Source: a virus | DNA length: 30,408 nucleotides | IMG/VR virus record: IMGVR_UViG_3300030294_000566 | Location: 1-30,408 of that record | Reading direction: 5' to 3' (one strand) | Part shown: one piece after another, positions 14,641 through 22,125 of the stretch | Layout of the letters: each line of letters starts with the position of its first letter | Position numbering within the stretch: the stretch's first letter is position 1 | Program-made: the position numbers and the translations under genes | The notes under the pieces: generated by a model | Told to the model about the DNA's origin: nothing | Databases searched by the model: none | The model's input: the letters and a program-made list of their open reading frames with translations, nothing else

Positions 14641-14877
14641 ATGATATGCAAAAAAGGTGATAGAGTCATATATACTGGTTATGCTCCTGATAAAATAGTT
14701 TATGATGAATTAATTCTTGATTCAAATTATACAATAAAATATGTAAATCATCATCATGGTTATGATTTATATGTATTGGTTGGATTTGAAACATGTGTAC
14801 CATTTATGTCAGATGAATTTGAAACATTATCTGAATATAGAAAACGAAAACTTAAAAAACTAAATAATTTAAAATGA
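14641..14877 (+). CDS. Small GDK-type protein with YRKxKL tail (paralogue 4)
   Basis: This 78-aa protein begins MICKKGDRVIYTGYAPDK and ends SEYRKRKLKKLNNLK, nearly the same tail as the preceding gene 1 nt upstream, so this is a tandem duplication. It overlaps the next ATG by 4 nt. Confidence 0.8.
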   Translation: MICKKGDRVIYTGYAPDKIVYDELILDSNYTIKYVNHHHGYDLYVLVGFETCVPFMSDEFETLSEYRKRKLKKLNNLK

Positions 14878-15206
14878 TAGCATATAAATTAATGAAACAA
14901 AGAAAGAATGGTACTCTTGGTAGTTTGTTTATAAATGCTAAAGAAGTATATTCATTGAATGTTTGGATGAATGCTGAGTTTATACCTACAAATGGATTTG
15001 CTGAGAGATTTGGTTGGCATTGTTGTTTCACTCCAAGTGCGCCACACTTGAAAGAAAAACTATTAAGTGGCGAAATAAGAGTATGGGTAGAAGTTGAAGT
15101 TGAAGGTATAAAAACTTATGATAGACCTGAATCCCAAGGTGGAGCATGGATTCTTGCTGATAAAATGAAAATTAATCGTATCATAGATAAAAATGAACAT
15201 AGATAA
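14874..15206 (+). CDS. Conserved phage hypothetical protein
   Basis: This 110-aa protein begins MIAYKLMKQRKNGTLGSLFI, then NVWMNAEFIPTNGFAERFGWHCC, TPSAPHLKEKLLSG, and RPESQGGAWILADKMKI. I recognise this as a conserved protein of many phages without known function. The conserved GWHC and RPESQGGxW segments suggest a binding or catalytic pocket. It overlaps both neighbours. Confidence 0.85.
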   Translation: MIAYKLMKQRKNGTLGSLFINAKEVYSLNVWMNAEFIPTNGFAERFGWHCCFTPSAPHLKEKLLSGEIRVWVEVEVEGIKTYDRPESQGGAWILADKMKINRIIDKNEHR

Positions 15207-15450
15207 ATCTTTAGGATATTGGAATTTAGGAAATTGTAGTTATTTAGATGAACTTGCATATTATCTTTTTCTTAAAGATTATGATAATTGGCTTCACTCT
15301 TTAGGTTTTGAAGAACCAATAACACAATATGTATTCTGTATGCAACATTCATATGAAAAAAATACAGGACATATAGCACAATATTATAGTAAAGCTTTAT
15401 TAATAATAAGAAAAGAAAAATTAGAAAAAATAAATGAACAAATATTATAA
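15193..15450 (+). CDS. Small unknown protein
   Basis: This 85-aa aromatic-rich protein begins MNIDKSLGYWNLGNCSYLDE and ends IIRKEKLEKINEQIL. The RKEKLEK tail resembles that of the next gene. It overlaps both neighbours by about 15 nt, so they are probably coupled. No family recognised. Confidence 0.72.
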   Translation: MNIDKSLGYWNLGNCSYLDELAYYLFLKDYDNWLHSLGFEEPITQYVFCMQHSYEKNTGHIAQYYSKALLIIRKEKLEKINEQIL

Positions 15451-15742
15451 AAATTCAACAAGTGGTCATATTGTTTGTGAACAAATATTTAATTCAGAGA
15501 TTATCAAGAATATTCCAAATGAATATTATGATTTGTATATGCGTCCAATTGGTCGTGATTTTAATTTGCACGGATATGTGGAAATCAAACAGAAAAAATT
15601 TGATTTGTATAGGTGGAGATGGGAAGTAAGTGAATCAAATAGTTGGGTTGAAAAACCAGAAAAAACACTAATAGAAGTTAGAAAAGAAAAATTAGAAGAA
15701 CTTGATAAAATAAAAAATAAAAACTATGATTGGAATGTATAA
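15434..15742 (+). CDS. Small unknown protein with RKEKLEE tail
   Basis: This 102-aa protein begins MNKYYKNSTSGHIVCEQIF and carries EVRKEKLEELDKIKNKN near the end, like the preceding product. The middle is aromatic and basic (DLYRWRWEVSESNSWVEKPE). The 17-nt overlap with the preceding gene and about 17 nt with the CYTH gene indicate compact coupling. Function unknown. Confidence 0.72.
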   Translation: MNKYYKNSTSGHIVCEQIFNSEIIKNIPNEYYDLYMRPIGRDFNLHGYVEIKQKKFDLYRWRWEVSESNSWVEKPEKTLIEVRKEKLEELDKIKNKNYDWNV

Positions 15743-16349
15743 AGAAATATATGATTGTATGGATGGTAGATTGAAATATCTTGAAAGTCTAGAACAAACT
15801 GAAGAAATAAAAAATAGAATATATGAGATAACATTGTGTATTATTGATATTCAACAAAAAATTTTAAAACAAATGGATAGAAAGCCTATGCCACAAGAAA
15901 TTGAAAGAAAATTTCTTGTTAAAGGTGAATATAAATCATTAGCTGTTAATGAATATCATATTATTCAAGGATATATATCAGAAAATCCTTCTATTAGAAT
16001 TCGTATCAAAAGTGATAAAGCCTATATAACTATTAAAGGTAAACTTAATGAAACTGGTGTATCTCGTTATGAGTTTGAAAAAGAAATATTAGTTGATGAG
16101 GCAAAAGAGTTACTTCTATTGTGTAGAGATGGTAAAATTGATAAGACTCGTTATAATATTCAAGTTGGAAATCATATATTTGAAGTTGATGAATTTCATG
16201 GAGATAATGAAGGATTAACAATGGCTGAGGTTGAACTTCAAAGTGAAAATGAATCTTATGAAAAACCAGAATGGTTAGGAGAAGAAGTTACAAGTAATAA
16301 GAAATATTATAATTCTTATTTAAGTAAAAATCCATATTCAAAAAAATAA
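15726..16349 (+). CDS. CYTH-domain triphosphate tunnel protein
   Basis: The 207-aa product has an N-terminal helical stretch (residues 1-55) and then a CYTH domain opening with the signature Glu58-Ile-Glu60-Arg-Lys62 (EIERKFLV). Alternating charged strands follow: RIRIKSDKAYITIKG, YEFEKEI, FEVDEFHG and AEVEL. CYTH enzymes bind triphosphate-containing substrates in a metal-dependent tunnel. Known activities are inorganic triphosphatase, thiamine triphosphatase and class IV adenylate cyclase. The activity here cannot be read from sequence. The start could also be the ATG at 15735. Its position between pncA and pncB suggests, but does not show, a nucleotide role. Confidence 0.87.
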   Translation: MIGMYKEIYDCMDGRLKYLESLEQTEEIKNRIYEITLCIIDIQQKILKQMDRKPMPQEIERKFLVKGEYKSLAVNEYHIIQGYISENPSIRIRIKSDKAYITIKGKLNETGVSRYEFEKEILVDEAKELLLLCRDGKIDKTRYNIQVGNHIFEVDEFHGDNEGLTMAEVELQSENESYEKPEWLGEEVTSNKKYYNSYLSKNPYSKK

Positions 16350-16362
16350 AACTGATATTTTA

Positions 16363-16392
16363 TTGTATTTTGAAATAATAGTATTATCTTTG
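16363..16392 (+). promoter_or_regulatory. Promoter of pncB
   Basis: TTG (16363-16365), a 19-nt spacer, and TATCTTTG (16385-16392), 25 nt before the pncB ATG. pncB therefore has its own promoter in addition to any read-through. Confidence 0.75.
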
Positions 16393-16417
16393 TAAATAAT
16401 TTAAAAATTTAAAAATA

Positions 16418-17605
16418 ATGAAGCAAATTATCAAAAGTATCTTAGATACTGACATCTACAAGTTAAGTATGCAAAATTTTGTAATTCAGCACTACCCTGA
16501 TGTAGAATGTGAATATACATTTAGCAATCGTGATAAATCTATGATTTTTAATGATGAAGCATTCAAAATGATTAAAAAACAAATCAATATGATGTCTAAA
16601 TTGAAATTAACAGATGAAGAATATGACTTTTTAAAAGAAAAATTTAAATATCTACCAGTTTCTTATCGTCAATATTTAGCGGCTTACAGATTTAATCCTG
16701 AACAAGTTTATATTACTCATGAAAAAAATGGTGAACTAAATATTAATATTAGTGGTTTTTGGAGAGATACAATATTATGGGAAGTTCCATTGATGGCAAT
16801 TATATCTGAAGTGTACTTCAAAGTGATGGATAAAGATTGGAGTATGGATGGACAAATTGAATTGATTAATTCAAAAGGAAAAACATTAAGTGATGCTGGC
16901 GCATCATTAGCTGATTTTGGAACTCGCCGTAGGAGAGATTTCTCGGTTCAAGATATGGTTGTTAGAGAATTGAAAAAATATTCAGTATTTGTAGGCACAA
17001 GTAATCCGTATCTATCTATGAAACATGATGTTAGATGCGTAGGAACTTTGGCTCATGAAATTATTTCAGGTGTAGCAGCATTAGAAAGTTTGAATCATCC
17101 GAATAAAGTTGTTATGAAAAAATGGCAACAAACTTATAGTGGAGATTTGGGTACTATGCTTCCAGATACATTCGGTATTGATTCATTCTTAAAAGATTTC
17201 TCTTTGGAAGACTCAAAATTATGGGATGGTACACGCTGGGATTCAGGATCAGAATATACTTATACTGATAAAATGATTGCTCATTATAAAAAGTTAAATA
17301 TTGATCCAACTACTAAGATTATTGTATATAGCAATGGTTTAGATATTGATAGATCTTTAAAAATTGTTGACTATTGTAAAGGTAAAATACGTTGTTCAAT
17401 GGGAATTGGAACTTTTCTGACATCGGATTTTTCAAAAAAAAGTAATAAATGTGAAAAAAGTAAACCAATGAACATGGTAATTAAACTTACTAGTGCAAAT
17501 GGAATTCCTTGTGTTAAGTTATCAGATGATGCAATTAAGGCAATTGGTGATCCTACAATGGTTGAAACAATGAAATATATACATATTAATAATTATAAAA
17601 AATAA
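16418..17605 (+). CDS. pncB: Nicotinate phosphoribosyltransferase
   Basis: This 395-aa protein matches bacterial PncB in length (about 400). It begins with the family signature SILDTDIYKLSMQNFVIQHY and has TFSNRD, LADFGTRRRRDFSVQ and VGTSNPYLSMKHD. GTLAHEIISG places the expected phosphorylated histidine at His213, near the catalytic His219 of Salmonella PncB. It joins nicotinate and PRPP, with ATP hydrolysis, to form nicotinate mononucleotide. With PncA it supplies NAD precursors. No adenylyltransferase or NAD synthetase gene is visible in this window, so the host or another phage region must finish the pathway. It overlaps the convergent endonuclease gene by 13 nt. Confidence 0.95.
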   Translation: MKQIIKSILDTDIYKLSMQNFVIQHYPDVECEYTFSNRDKSMIFNDEAFKMIKKQINMMSKLKLTDEEYDFLKEKFKYLPVSYRQYLAAYRFNPEQVYITHEKNGELNINISGFWRDTILWEVPLMAIISEVYFKVMDKDWSMDGQIELINSKGKTLSDAGASLADFGTRRRRDFSVQDMVVRELKKYSVFVGTSNPYLSMKHDVRCVGTLAHEIISGVAALESLNHPNKVVMKKWQQTYSGDLGTMLPDTFGIDSFLKDFSLEDSKLWDGTRWDSGSEYTYTDKMIAHYKKLNIDPTTKIIVYSNGLDIDRSLKIVDYCKGKIRCSMGIGTFLTSDFSKKSNKCEKSKPMNMVIKLTSANGIPCVKLSDDAIKAIGDPTMVETMKYIHINNYKK

Positions 17606-18858
17606 CTATTTAGTATTTCTTCTATATTTTCATCATATCTAATTCGTATTAAACGAATATTGTTTTTTAAACAATATTCGTTTTTTATTTGATCATACAT
17701 TTGTCTTTTTATGAAATCTTTTTCACCTCCCCAATATTCAACAGATTCAAAATGCTGAATACCATCATATTCTATGCACATATTATAGTCTATTGAATAA
17801 AAATCAAATTTTAACTTTTTATTTTTATCTGATAAACATTTACTAAATGTTTTCTGTGTTATAAAAATTATATTATTTTTCAATAAAAATTGTCTAATAA
17901 TTCTTTCACCTTTACTTTCTTTACATATCGGGCATCCTTGTTTTTGTGCTGTATGACAATTAGGTATTTGTTCGAAAATGCCATGTATAGAACATATAAT
18001 TTTAACCTTTGTTTTGGAATTAACATAATTCACCAAACTGTAATTGTATTTATTTTCATGTATTTCCTTTGATTTAATTATAAATTCAGTTGTTGTTAAT
18101 TTGAATGTATTAAAACACCTTGCACATCCTTTACCATTTAAATGTTCATTTGGTTTTTGTTCAAATACCCCATGTTTTTTGCATATAATTTTAACTTTTG
18201 TTTTACTATCTTTATAATTAACTAAAGAATAATCATACTTATCTCCATGTGTAACCATAGATTTTTGTATAAATTCATCAATTTTTAATTTTTTATTTAA
18301 TGTGCAACATTCTTTACAACCATTACCACTTAAATGATTATATGGTAATTGTGTAAATTCACCGTGTTCAGGACATATTATAATTATTTTATTTAATGCA
18401 TTTGTATAATTAACTAAAGAATAGTCATATTTATTACCATGTATCTGTTTAGATTTTTCAATAAATACATATCTATCATTATAACTACATTTTGAACATT
18501 CATATCCTATAATATGACTATTTGCATTTTGTTCGAAAATGCCATGTTTTTCGCATATAATTTTAACTTTTGTTTTAGAATTAAAATAATTCACTAAACT
18601 GTAATTATATTTATTACCATGTATATTTTTTGATTTTTGTATAAATTCATCTTTAGATAATTTCTTATTACCACTACACTCTGAACAACCTTTTTTATCT
18701 AAATGACCATTCGGTTTTTGTTCAAATATGCCGTGTGTAGGACATATTATTTTCACCTTAGTATATGAATTTATATATTCAACTAATGAATAATCATATT
18801 TATCTTCATGTACATTTTTTGCTTTCTGTATAAATTCTTCTGTAGTTAATTTCTTCAT
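17593..18858 (-). CDS. Homing-type endonuclease with five zinc-binding repeats
   Basis: I start this at the ATG complementary to 18856-18858 (421 aa, MKKLTTEEFIQKAKNVH), 1 nt after the stop of the upstream small gene. Five repeats of about 60 residues share the pattern EFIQKS-x-IHGNKYDYSLVNY, KVKIIC-x-HGIFEQ, then C-x-x-C. They look like DUF723-type zinc modules that would bind DNA. The C-terminal domain has KFDFYSIDYNMCIEYDGIQHF, then RQMYDQIKNEYC and IRLIRIRYDE. This fits the Vsr/PD-(D/E)XK-like nuclease fold of EDxHD homing endonucleases. It lies between pncB and a small DNA-binding gene and is probably mobile. Confidence 0.88.
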   Translation of the reverse strand: MKKLTTEEFIQKAKNVHEDKYDYSLVEYINSYTKVKIICPTHGIFEQKPNGHLDKKGCSECSGNKKLSKDEFIQKSKNIHGNKYNYSLVNYFNSKTKVKIICEKHGIFEQNANSHIIGYECSKCSYNDRYVFIEKSKQIHGNKYDYSLVNYTNALNKIIIICPEHGEFTQLPYNHLSGNGCKECCTLNKKLKIDEFIQKSMVTHGDKYDYSLVNYKDSKTKVKIICKKHGVFEQKPNEHLNGKGCARCFNTFKLTTTEFIIKSKEIHENKYNYSLVNYVNSKTKVKIICSIHGIFEQIPNCHTAQKQGCPICKESKGERIIRQFLLKNNIIFITQKTFSKCLSDKNKKLKFDFYSIDYNMCIEYDGIQHFESVEYWGGEKDFIKRQMYDQIKNEYCLKNNIRLIRIRYDENIEEILNSYFL

Positions 18859-18859
18859 T

Positions 18860-19027
18860 TTACAATAATAATTTTTTAATTTCTTCATCATTAGTATTCT
18901 TCAATAAGTCCTGATATATAAGCCAATTTATATATTTAGATTTGTTACAGAATAAACGTTCAATTGCTTCATATATATTCTTATCTATTACAACTGTCAT
19001 AGATTTTTTTGTTACTTGTCTTTTCAT
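18860..19027 (-). CDS. 55-aa ribbon-helix-helix-type protein
   Basis: The protein begins MKRQVTKKSMTVVIDKNIYE and continues LFCNKSKYINWLIYQDLL. A short basic beta strand (TVVID) followed by two helices with NKSKYI between them is the ribbon-helix-helix layout of small DNA-binding repressors. The neighbour at 19151-19339 has the same NKSKYI-x-x-LI-x-x-DL segment. It is 1 nt upstream of the endonuclease start, so it may regulate that gene. It may instead be the antitoxin-like half of a pair, though no toxin is recognised. Confidence 0.75.
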   Translation of the reverse strand: MKRQVTKKSMTVVIDKNIYEAIERLFCNKSKYINWLIYQDLLKNTNDEEIKKLLL

Positions 19028-19150
19028 GTTATGTTCTTTATTTTATAGTATATATAAATATTTTAAAGTCAAAAACAATTATTTTACAATTATTTTAAAA
19101 ATATTTCAATCTTTTTTTGATTTTTACGATATAAAAATAAAAAATTATTT
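19028..19150. promoter_or_regulatory. Divergent control region between two RHH genes
   Basis: This 123-nt, almost pure A/T stretch separates two divergently transcribed ribbon-helix-helix genes. It should hold both promoters and, if the proteins are autoregulators, their operators. TATAAATA-like strings and several short inverted A/T runs are present, but I cannot name a specific operator. Confidence 0.4.
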
Positions 19151-19339
19151 ATGTCTAGGAAAAAACTATCAGATGATGAGAAAAAGAAAGAGTTTTCTGT
19201 TTCAGTGAATATATTACTCAATGAAAAATTAGAATCTTACTTAACTGAGAATGGTTACACAAATAAATCAAAGTATATTGAAAAACTTATAAAAGATGAT
19301 TTGATTAGTAGAGGTGAAAAATTTGAAGAAGAATTTTAA
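19151..19339 (+). CDS. 62-aa ribbon-helix-helix-type protein
   Basis: The protein begins MSRKKLSDDEKKKEFSVSVN, then ILLNEKLESYL and NKSKYIEKLIKDDLISRGE. The strand FSVSVN and two helices suit a MetJ/Arc/CopG-type DNA-binding dimer. It shares the NKSKYI motif with the divergent gene at 18860-19027, so the two are probable paralogues. Its acidic tail (EKFEEEF) differs. Probably a transcriptional repressor. Confidence 0.78.
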   Translation: MSRKKLSDDEKKKEFSVSVNILLNEKLESYLTENGYTNKSKYIEKLIKDDLISRGEKFEEEF

Positions 19340-19435
19340 ATAATTTTATTAAAAATATTTGCATATATGAAATAATTTTATTATTTTTATATAAAATTTA
19401 AAAACCTCACTTGTATAGGTTAAAGTTATTTATGT

Positions 19436-19867
19436 ATGAAAAATAATGATCAAATTAGATGTCCTAAGTGTGGATCAATACAATTATCAACAGAAAAAAA
19501 AGGATTTGGAGTTGGAAAAGCTGCTGCAGGTGCAGCATTAACAGGTGGTGTTGGTTTATTAGCAGGATTTATAGGTAGTAATAAAACTAAAATAACTTGC
19601 TTAAAATGTGGGAAAAAATTCAATCCTGGTGAAGGTATTAGTGGTGATCAAAAAACTTCAAATGAAAAAACCCTCGAAGGTATTGATTGGAATAGTAAAA
19701 GTAAAATTCCAATGATAGGTGTTATAATATTTATCATAGCATTAATATTTATTGTTATTTCATTTTTATCATTTTTGGTTGGTGATTTTTCATTTGCAGG
19801 TACAATGTTTTTGATTGGTTTAGGATTTGGGTTTGTTGATATTTTAATTGCATGTATATTTAGTTGA
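19436..19867 (+). CDS. Zinc-ribbon membrane protein
   Basis: This 143-aa protein has a split zinc ribbon, C9-x-x-C12 (RCPKCGS) and C55-x-x-C58 (TCLKCGK). The two halves flank a glycine-rich hydrophobic hairpin (GVGKAAAGAALTGGVGLLAG). Two predicted transmembrane helices follow at about residues 95-143. The arrangement is seen in widespread small proteins of unknown function, where the Gly-rich insert may itself contact membrane. It is followed closely by a terminator. Confidence 0.82.
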   Translation: MKNNDQIRCPKCGSIQLSTEKKGFGVGKAAAGAALTGGVGLLAGFIGSNKTKITCLKCGKKFNPGEGISGDQKTSNEKTLEGIDWNSKSKIPMIGVIIFIIALIFIVISFLSFLVGDFSFAGTMFLIGLGFGFVDILIACIFS

Positions 19868-19893
19868 TTTAATTACATATAATAATTTTTAGT

Positions 19894-19933
19894 AAAAAAA
19901 AGAGAATACATTAACTTGTATTCTCTTTTTTTT
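19894..19933. terminator. Strong bidirectional terminator
   Basis: AAAAAAAAGAGAATACA (19894-19910) pairs with TGTATTCTCTTTTTTTT (19917-19933) across a 6-nt loop. It ends the 19436 gene transcript and isolates the methyltransferase gene. Confidence 0.92.
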
Positions 19934-19970
19934 GTTAAACATAATAAGTTTTTATTTATATAAAAGATAG

Positions 19971-20000
19971 ATAAATATAAATATAAATATAAATATAAAT
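19971..20000 (+). repeat. Five tandem copies of ATAAAT abutting a start codon
   Basis: Five perfect copies of the hexamer ATAAAT occupy 19971-20000, and the methyltransferase ATG begins at 20001. The array forms the whole visible translation-initiation region of that gene. It also contains overlapping TATAAATA strings, which resemble T4-type late promoters. Confidence 0.92.
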
Positions 20001-20900
20001 ATGAATGATTTTTTGAATAAAATAATATGTGGTGATGCTGTTGATATAATGTCAAAAATGCCTGATAATAGTGTTGACCTTACAGTCACAAGTCCTCCAT
20101 ATGGTTCATTGCGAACATATAAAGGTGTTGTAAAAGATAAGAATGAGTTTGATGGTTATAGTTTTCCATTTATACCAATGGTAGAGGAATTATATAGAAT
20201 AACTAAAGATGGAGGAGTTGTTGTTTGGGTTATTGGTGATCAGATAGTTGATGGCTCTGAGAGTGGTGATTCTTTTAGACAAGCATTAAAATTTAAAGAA
20301 ATAGGATTTAATATTCATGATACAATGATATATCACAAGAATGGACCTGCATTTCCTGAATCTGGTAGATACTCTCAAGTATTCGAATATATGTTTATTT
20401 TTTCAAAGGGTAAACCTAAAACAGTCAACTTGTTTCGTGATAAAGAGAATCGTTGGGCTGGAAGCAAAAATTTTGGAACTCCTAGTGCTAGAACTAAAGA
20501 TGGTGAACTAAAAAAAAGTAAAAGTTTCACTGTTAGTAAATTAGGATATAGATATAATGTTTGGCATATAAATAATGGAGCAGGTTTCACCACAAAAGAT
20601 AAATTTGCATTTGCACATCCAGCAGCTTTTCCTGAGAGTTTAGCAGAGGATCATATTTTATCATGGAGTAATGAAGGAGATGTAGTATTAGATCCAATGG
20701 TAGGAAGTGGCACGGTTTGTAAAATGTCTAAGATGAATAATAGAAATTATATAGGGATTGATATTAATGAAGAATATGTTGATATATCAAATAAAAGAGT
20801 TGATGTTAAACCATACACAAAAGAATCACCCAATGAAAAATTAAAATTTATAATTAGCAGGGAAGAAATTTTAGCAAATAGAAAGAAAAAAGATAAATGA
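20001..20900 (+). CDS. DNA methyltransferase (N4-cytosine/N6-adenine class)
   Basis: The 299-aa protein has the catalytic motif IV TSPPYG at residues 30-35 and the S-adenosylmethionine-binding motif I DPMVGSGT at residues 231-238, followed by NYIGIDINEEYVDIS. Motif IV preceding motif I is the beta-class order. SPPY rather than DPPY favours N4-cytosine or a subset of N6-adenine enzymes. The target sequence cannot be read. No restriction enzyme gene is adjacent, so it is an orphan enzyme that may protect phage DNA or alter regulation. Its initiation region is a tandem hexamer repeat. It overlaps the next gene by 4 nt. Confidence 0.92.
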   Translation: MNDFLNKIICGDAVDIMSKMPDNSVDLTVTSPPYGSLRTYKGVVKDKNEFDGYSFPFIPMVEELYRITKDGGVVVWVIGDQIVDGSESGDSFRQALKFKEIGFNIHDTMIYHKNGPAFPESGRYSQVFEYMFIFSKGKPKTVNLFRDKENRWAGSKNFGTPSARTKDGELKKSKSFTVSKLGYRYNVWHINNGAGFTTKDKFAFAHPAAFPESLAEDHILSWSNEGDVVLDPMVGSGTVCKMSKMNNRNYIGIDINEEYVDISNKRVDVKPYTKESPNEKLKFIISREEILANRKKKDK

Positions 20901-21196
20901 TGAAATTTACAGAATTGGACTGGAAAGCATATCAAATATATTTGGATACTCCATCTGATTATACTAAAATGGATATTAGAGACTTTTTTAGTTTTGTTGA
21001 ATATAGAGGATATTATTATGATTTAGCAAAAAAGCAAATTAGAAAAATTAAATTGGAAACTATAGAATTAGAAGAATTAATTGAAGATTTAAAAAATCTT
21101 CGTACTTTTAGTGAATTAGAAAAGAATGAATCTAAATTAGTATCAATTATAATTAGATTAGAAAAATTAAATAAATTAAATAAACTAATGAAATAA
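20897..21196 (+). CDS. Small helical protein, unknown
   Basis: This 99-aa protein begins MMKFTELDWKAYQIYLDTPSD and becomes strongly helical and charged (KLETIELEELIEDLKNLR, then LEKLNKLNKLMK), probably a coiled coil. An alternative start is the second ATG. It is translationally coupled to the methyltransferase by a 4-nt overlap. Function unknown. Confidence 0.75.
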   Translation: MMKFTELDWKAYQIYLDTPSDYTKMDIRDFFSFVEYRGYYYDLAKKQIRKIKLETIELEELIEDLKNLRTFSELEKNESKLVSIIIRLEKLNKLNKLMK

Positions 21197-21213
21197 TATG
21201 GTATAAATGTAAT

Positions 21214-21903
21214 ATGGATTATAAAGATTTAGTATATATTGACATTGAAACTGCAGGGTTTTATCCAGATTTGTCATCTCTAAAAGAGAACGACATCAGA
21301 GGATATGACCTTTTTATGCGTAAAATAGAAAGAAAAAGTCCACAATTTTTAGATTGGAAAGAAGACCCAAATGATGTATATCTTAATAAATCACCTTTGA
21401 TTCCAGAGTTTGGTAGAGTAGTTTGTGTTTCCATGGCTCGAGTTACTAAAAATGATGAAATTAAAATGATGTCTGTATGTAATGAGGATGAAGAATATAT
21501 AATCAAACAAACACAGAAATCCCTAATGAATGTATCTAATAATTCTTTATTGGGATTGAGTGGTTTTTATATAAAAGGATTTGATATTCCATGGCTTAAT
21601 AGAAAAATGTTAAAATATGGTTATATAATTCCTAAAATAATTAAAACTCATAGTGTTAAACCATGGGAGATGAATGTTGCTGATTTAGCTGAAGTTTGGA
21701 AAAGTCTTGGTACATTAGAAATTGTTTCATTTGATGAAATGTTATACACATTAGGTATAGATAGTCCAAAAGATATTATGGCTGGTAAAGATGTACATAA
21801 ATATTTTTGGAAAACTAAAGAACTAGATAAAATTCAAACTTATTGTGAAGGAGATGTGATGGGTTGTATTAAAGCAGCAAAAAAAATCGTACATCTAATA
21901 TAA
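21214..21903 (+). CDS. DnaQ-like 3'-5' exonuclease
   Basis: This 229-aa protein opens with VYIDIETAG, giving the DEDD-type Asp10-x-Glu12. It then has GLSGFYIKGFDIPWLNRKML (the central motif with Asp) and TYCEGDVMGCIKAA with the C-terminal acid. These match RNase H-fold 3'-5' exonucleases related to the proofreading domain of family B polymerases. The usual Y/H-x-x-x-D motif seems to be represented by YCEGD. It could act in DNA proofreading or nucleic acid turnover. It stands alone rather than being fused to a polymerase. Confidence 0.88.
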   Translation: MDYKDLVYIDIETAGFYPDLSSLKENDIRGYDLFMRKIERKSPQFLDWKEDPNDVYLNKSPLIPEFGRVVCVSMARVTKNDEIKMMSVCNEDEEYIIKQTQKSLMNVSNNSLLGLSGFYIKGFDIPWLNRKMLKYGYIIPKIIKTHSVKPWEMNVADLAEVWKSLGTLEIVSFDEMLYTLGIDSPKDIMAGKDVHKYFWKTKELDKIQTYCEGDVMGCIKAAKKIVHLI

Positions 21904-21916
21904 AAAAAATTAAAAT

Positions 21917-22045
21917 ATGAAAACAAAAACAGATTTATTGATAGATACTCTTACTAATGATAGTGGTAGGCGTGTTTTTACTATAAATGAAACTAAACAA
22001 TTGATTAAAATTTCTCAATTAGAAGCTATTAATGATGAAGATTAA
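21917..22045 (+). CDS. 42-aa small protein, unknown
   Basis: The protein reads MKTKTDLLIDTLTNDSGRRV at its start and ends SQLEAINDED. It sits 13 nt after the exonuclease gene in the same direction, and codon use looks normal. Too short to classify. The 80 nt that follow (22046-22125) hold no gene I can support. Confidence 0.6.
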   Translation: MKTKTDLLIDTLTNDSGRRVFTINETKQLIKISQLEAINDED

Positions 22046-22125
22046 TTGAATAAAGAAATTCTAAAATAGAAACAAATATAAATAATATTATGAGTATATC
22101 ATATTATAAAAATTAAAAATAATAA

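Noticed and set aside
16369-16372. TTTG as the -33 box of pncB
   Set aside because: It lies only 12 nt from the -7 box. The TTG at 16363-16365 has the correct 19-nt spacing.
17890-18072. Plus-strand frames inside the endonuclease gene
   Set aside because: They lie opposite a gene with five clear protein repeats and have no family features, so they are shadows.
17593-18858. CRISPR-like or DNA tandem repeats suggested by recurring strings
   Set aside because: The repeats are protein-coding modules of about 60 residues with diverged DNA, not short direct repeats with spacers.
18859-18891. Longer endonuclease start (MMKKLKNYYCK)
   Set aside because: These codons are the end of the upstream RHH gene in another frame. 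The ATG at 18858 follows that gene's stop by 1 nt.
20375-20593. Minus-strand frame within the methyltransferase gene
   Set aside because: It is antisense to conserved methyltransferase sequence and shows no domain.
22046-22125. Seven-codon frame starting ATGAGTATATC
   Set aside because: Too short and without any supporting signal; the gap is treated as non-coding.
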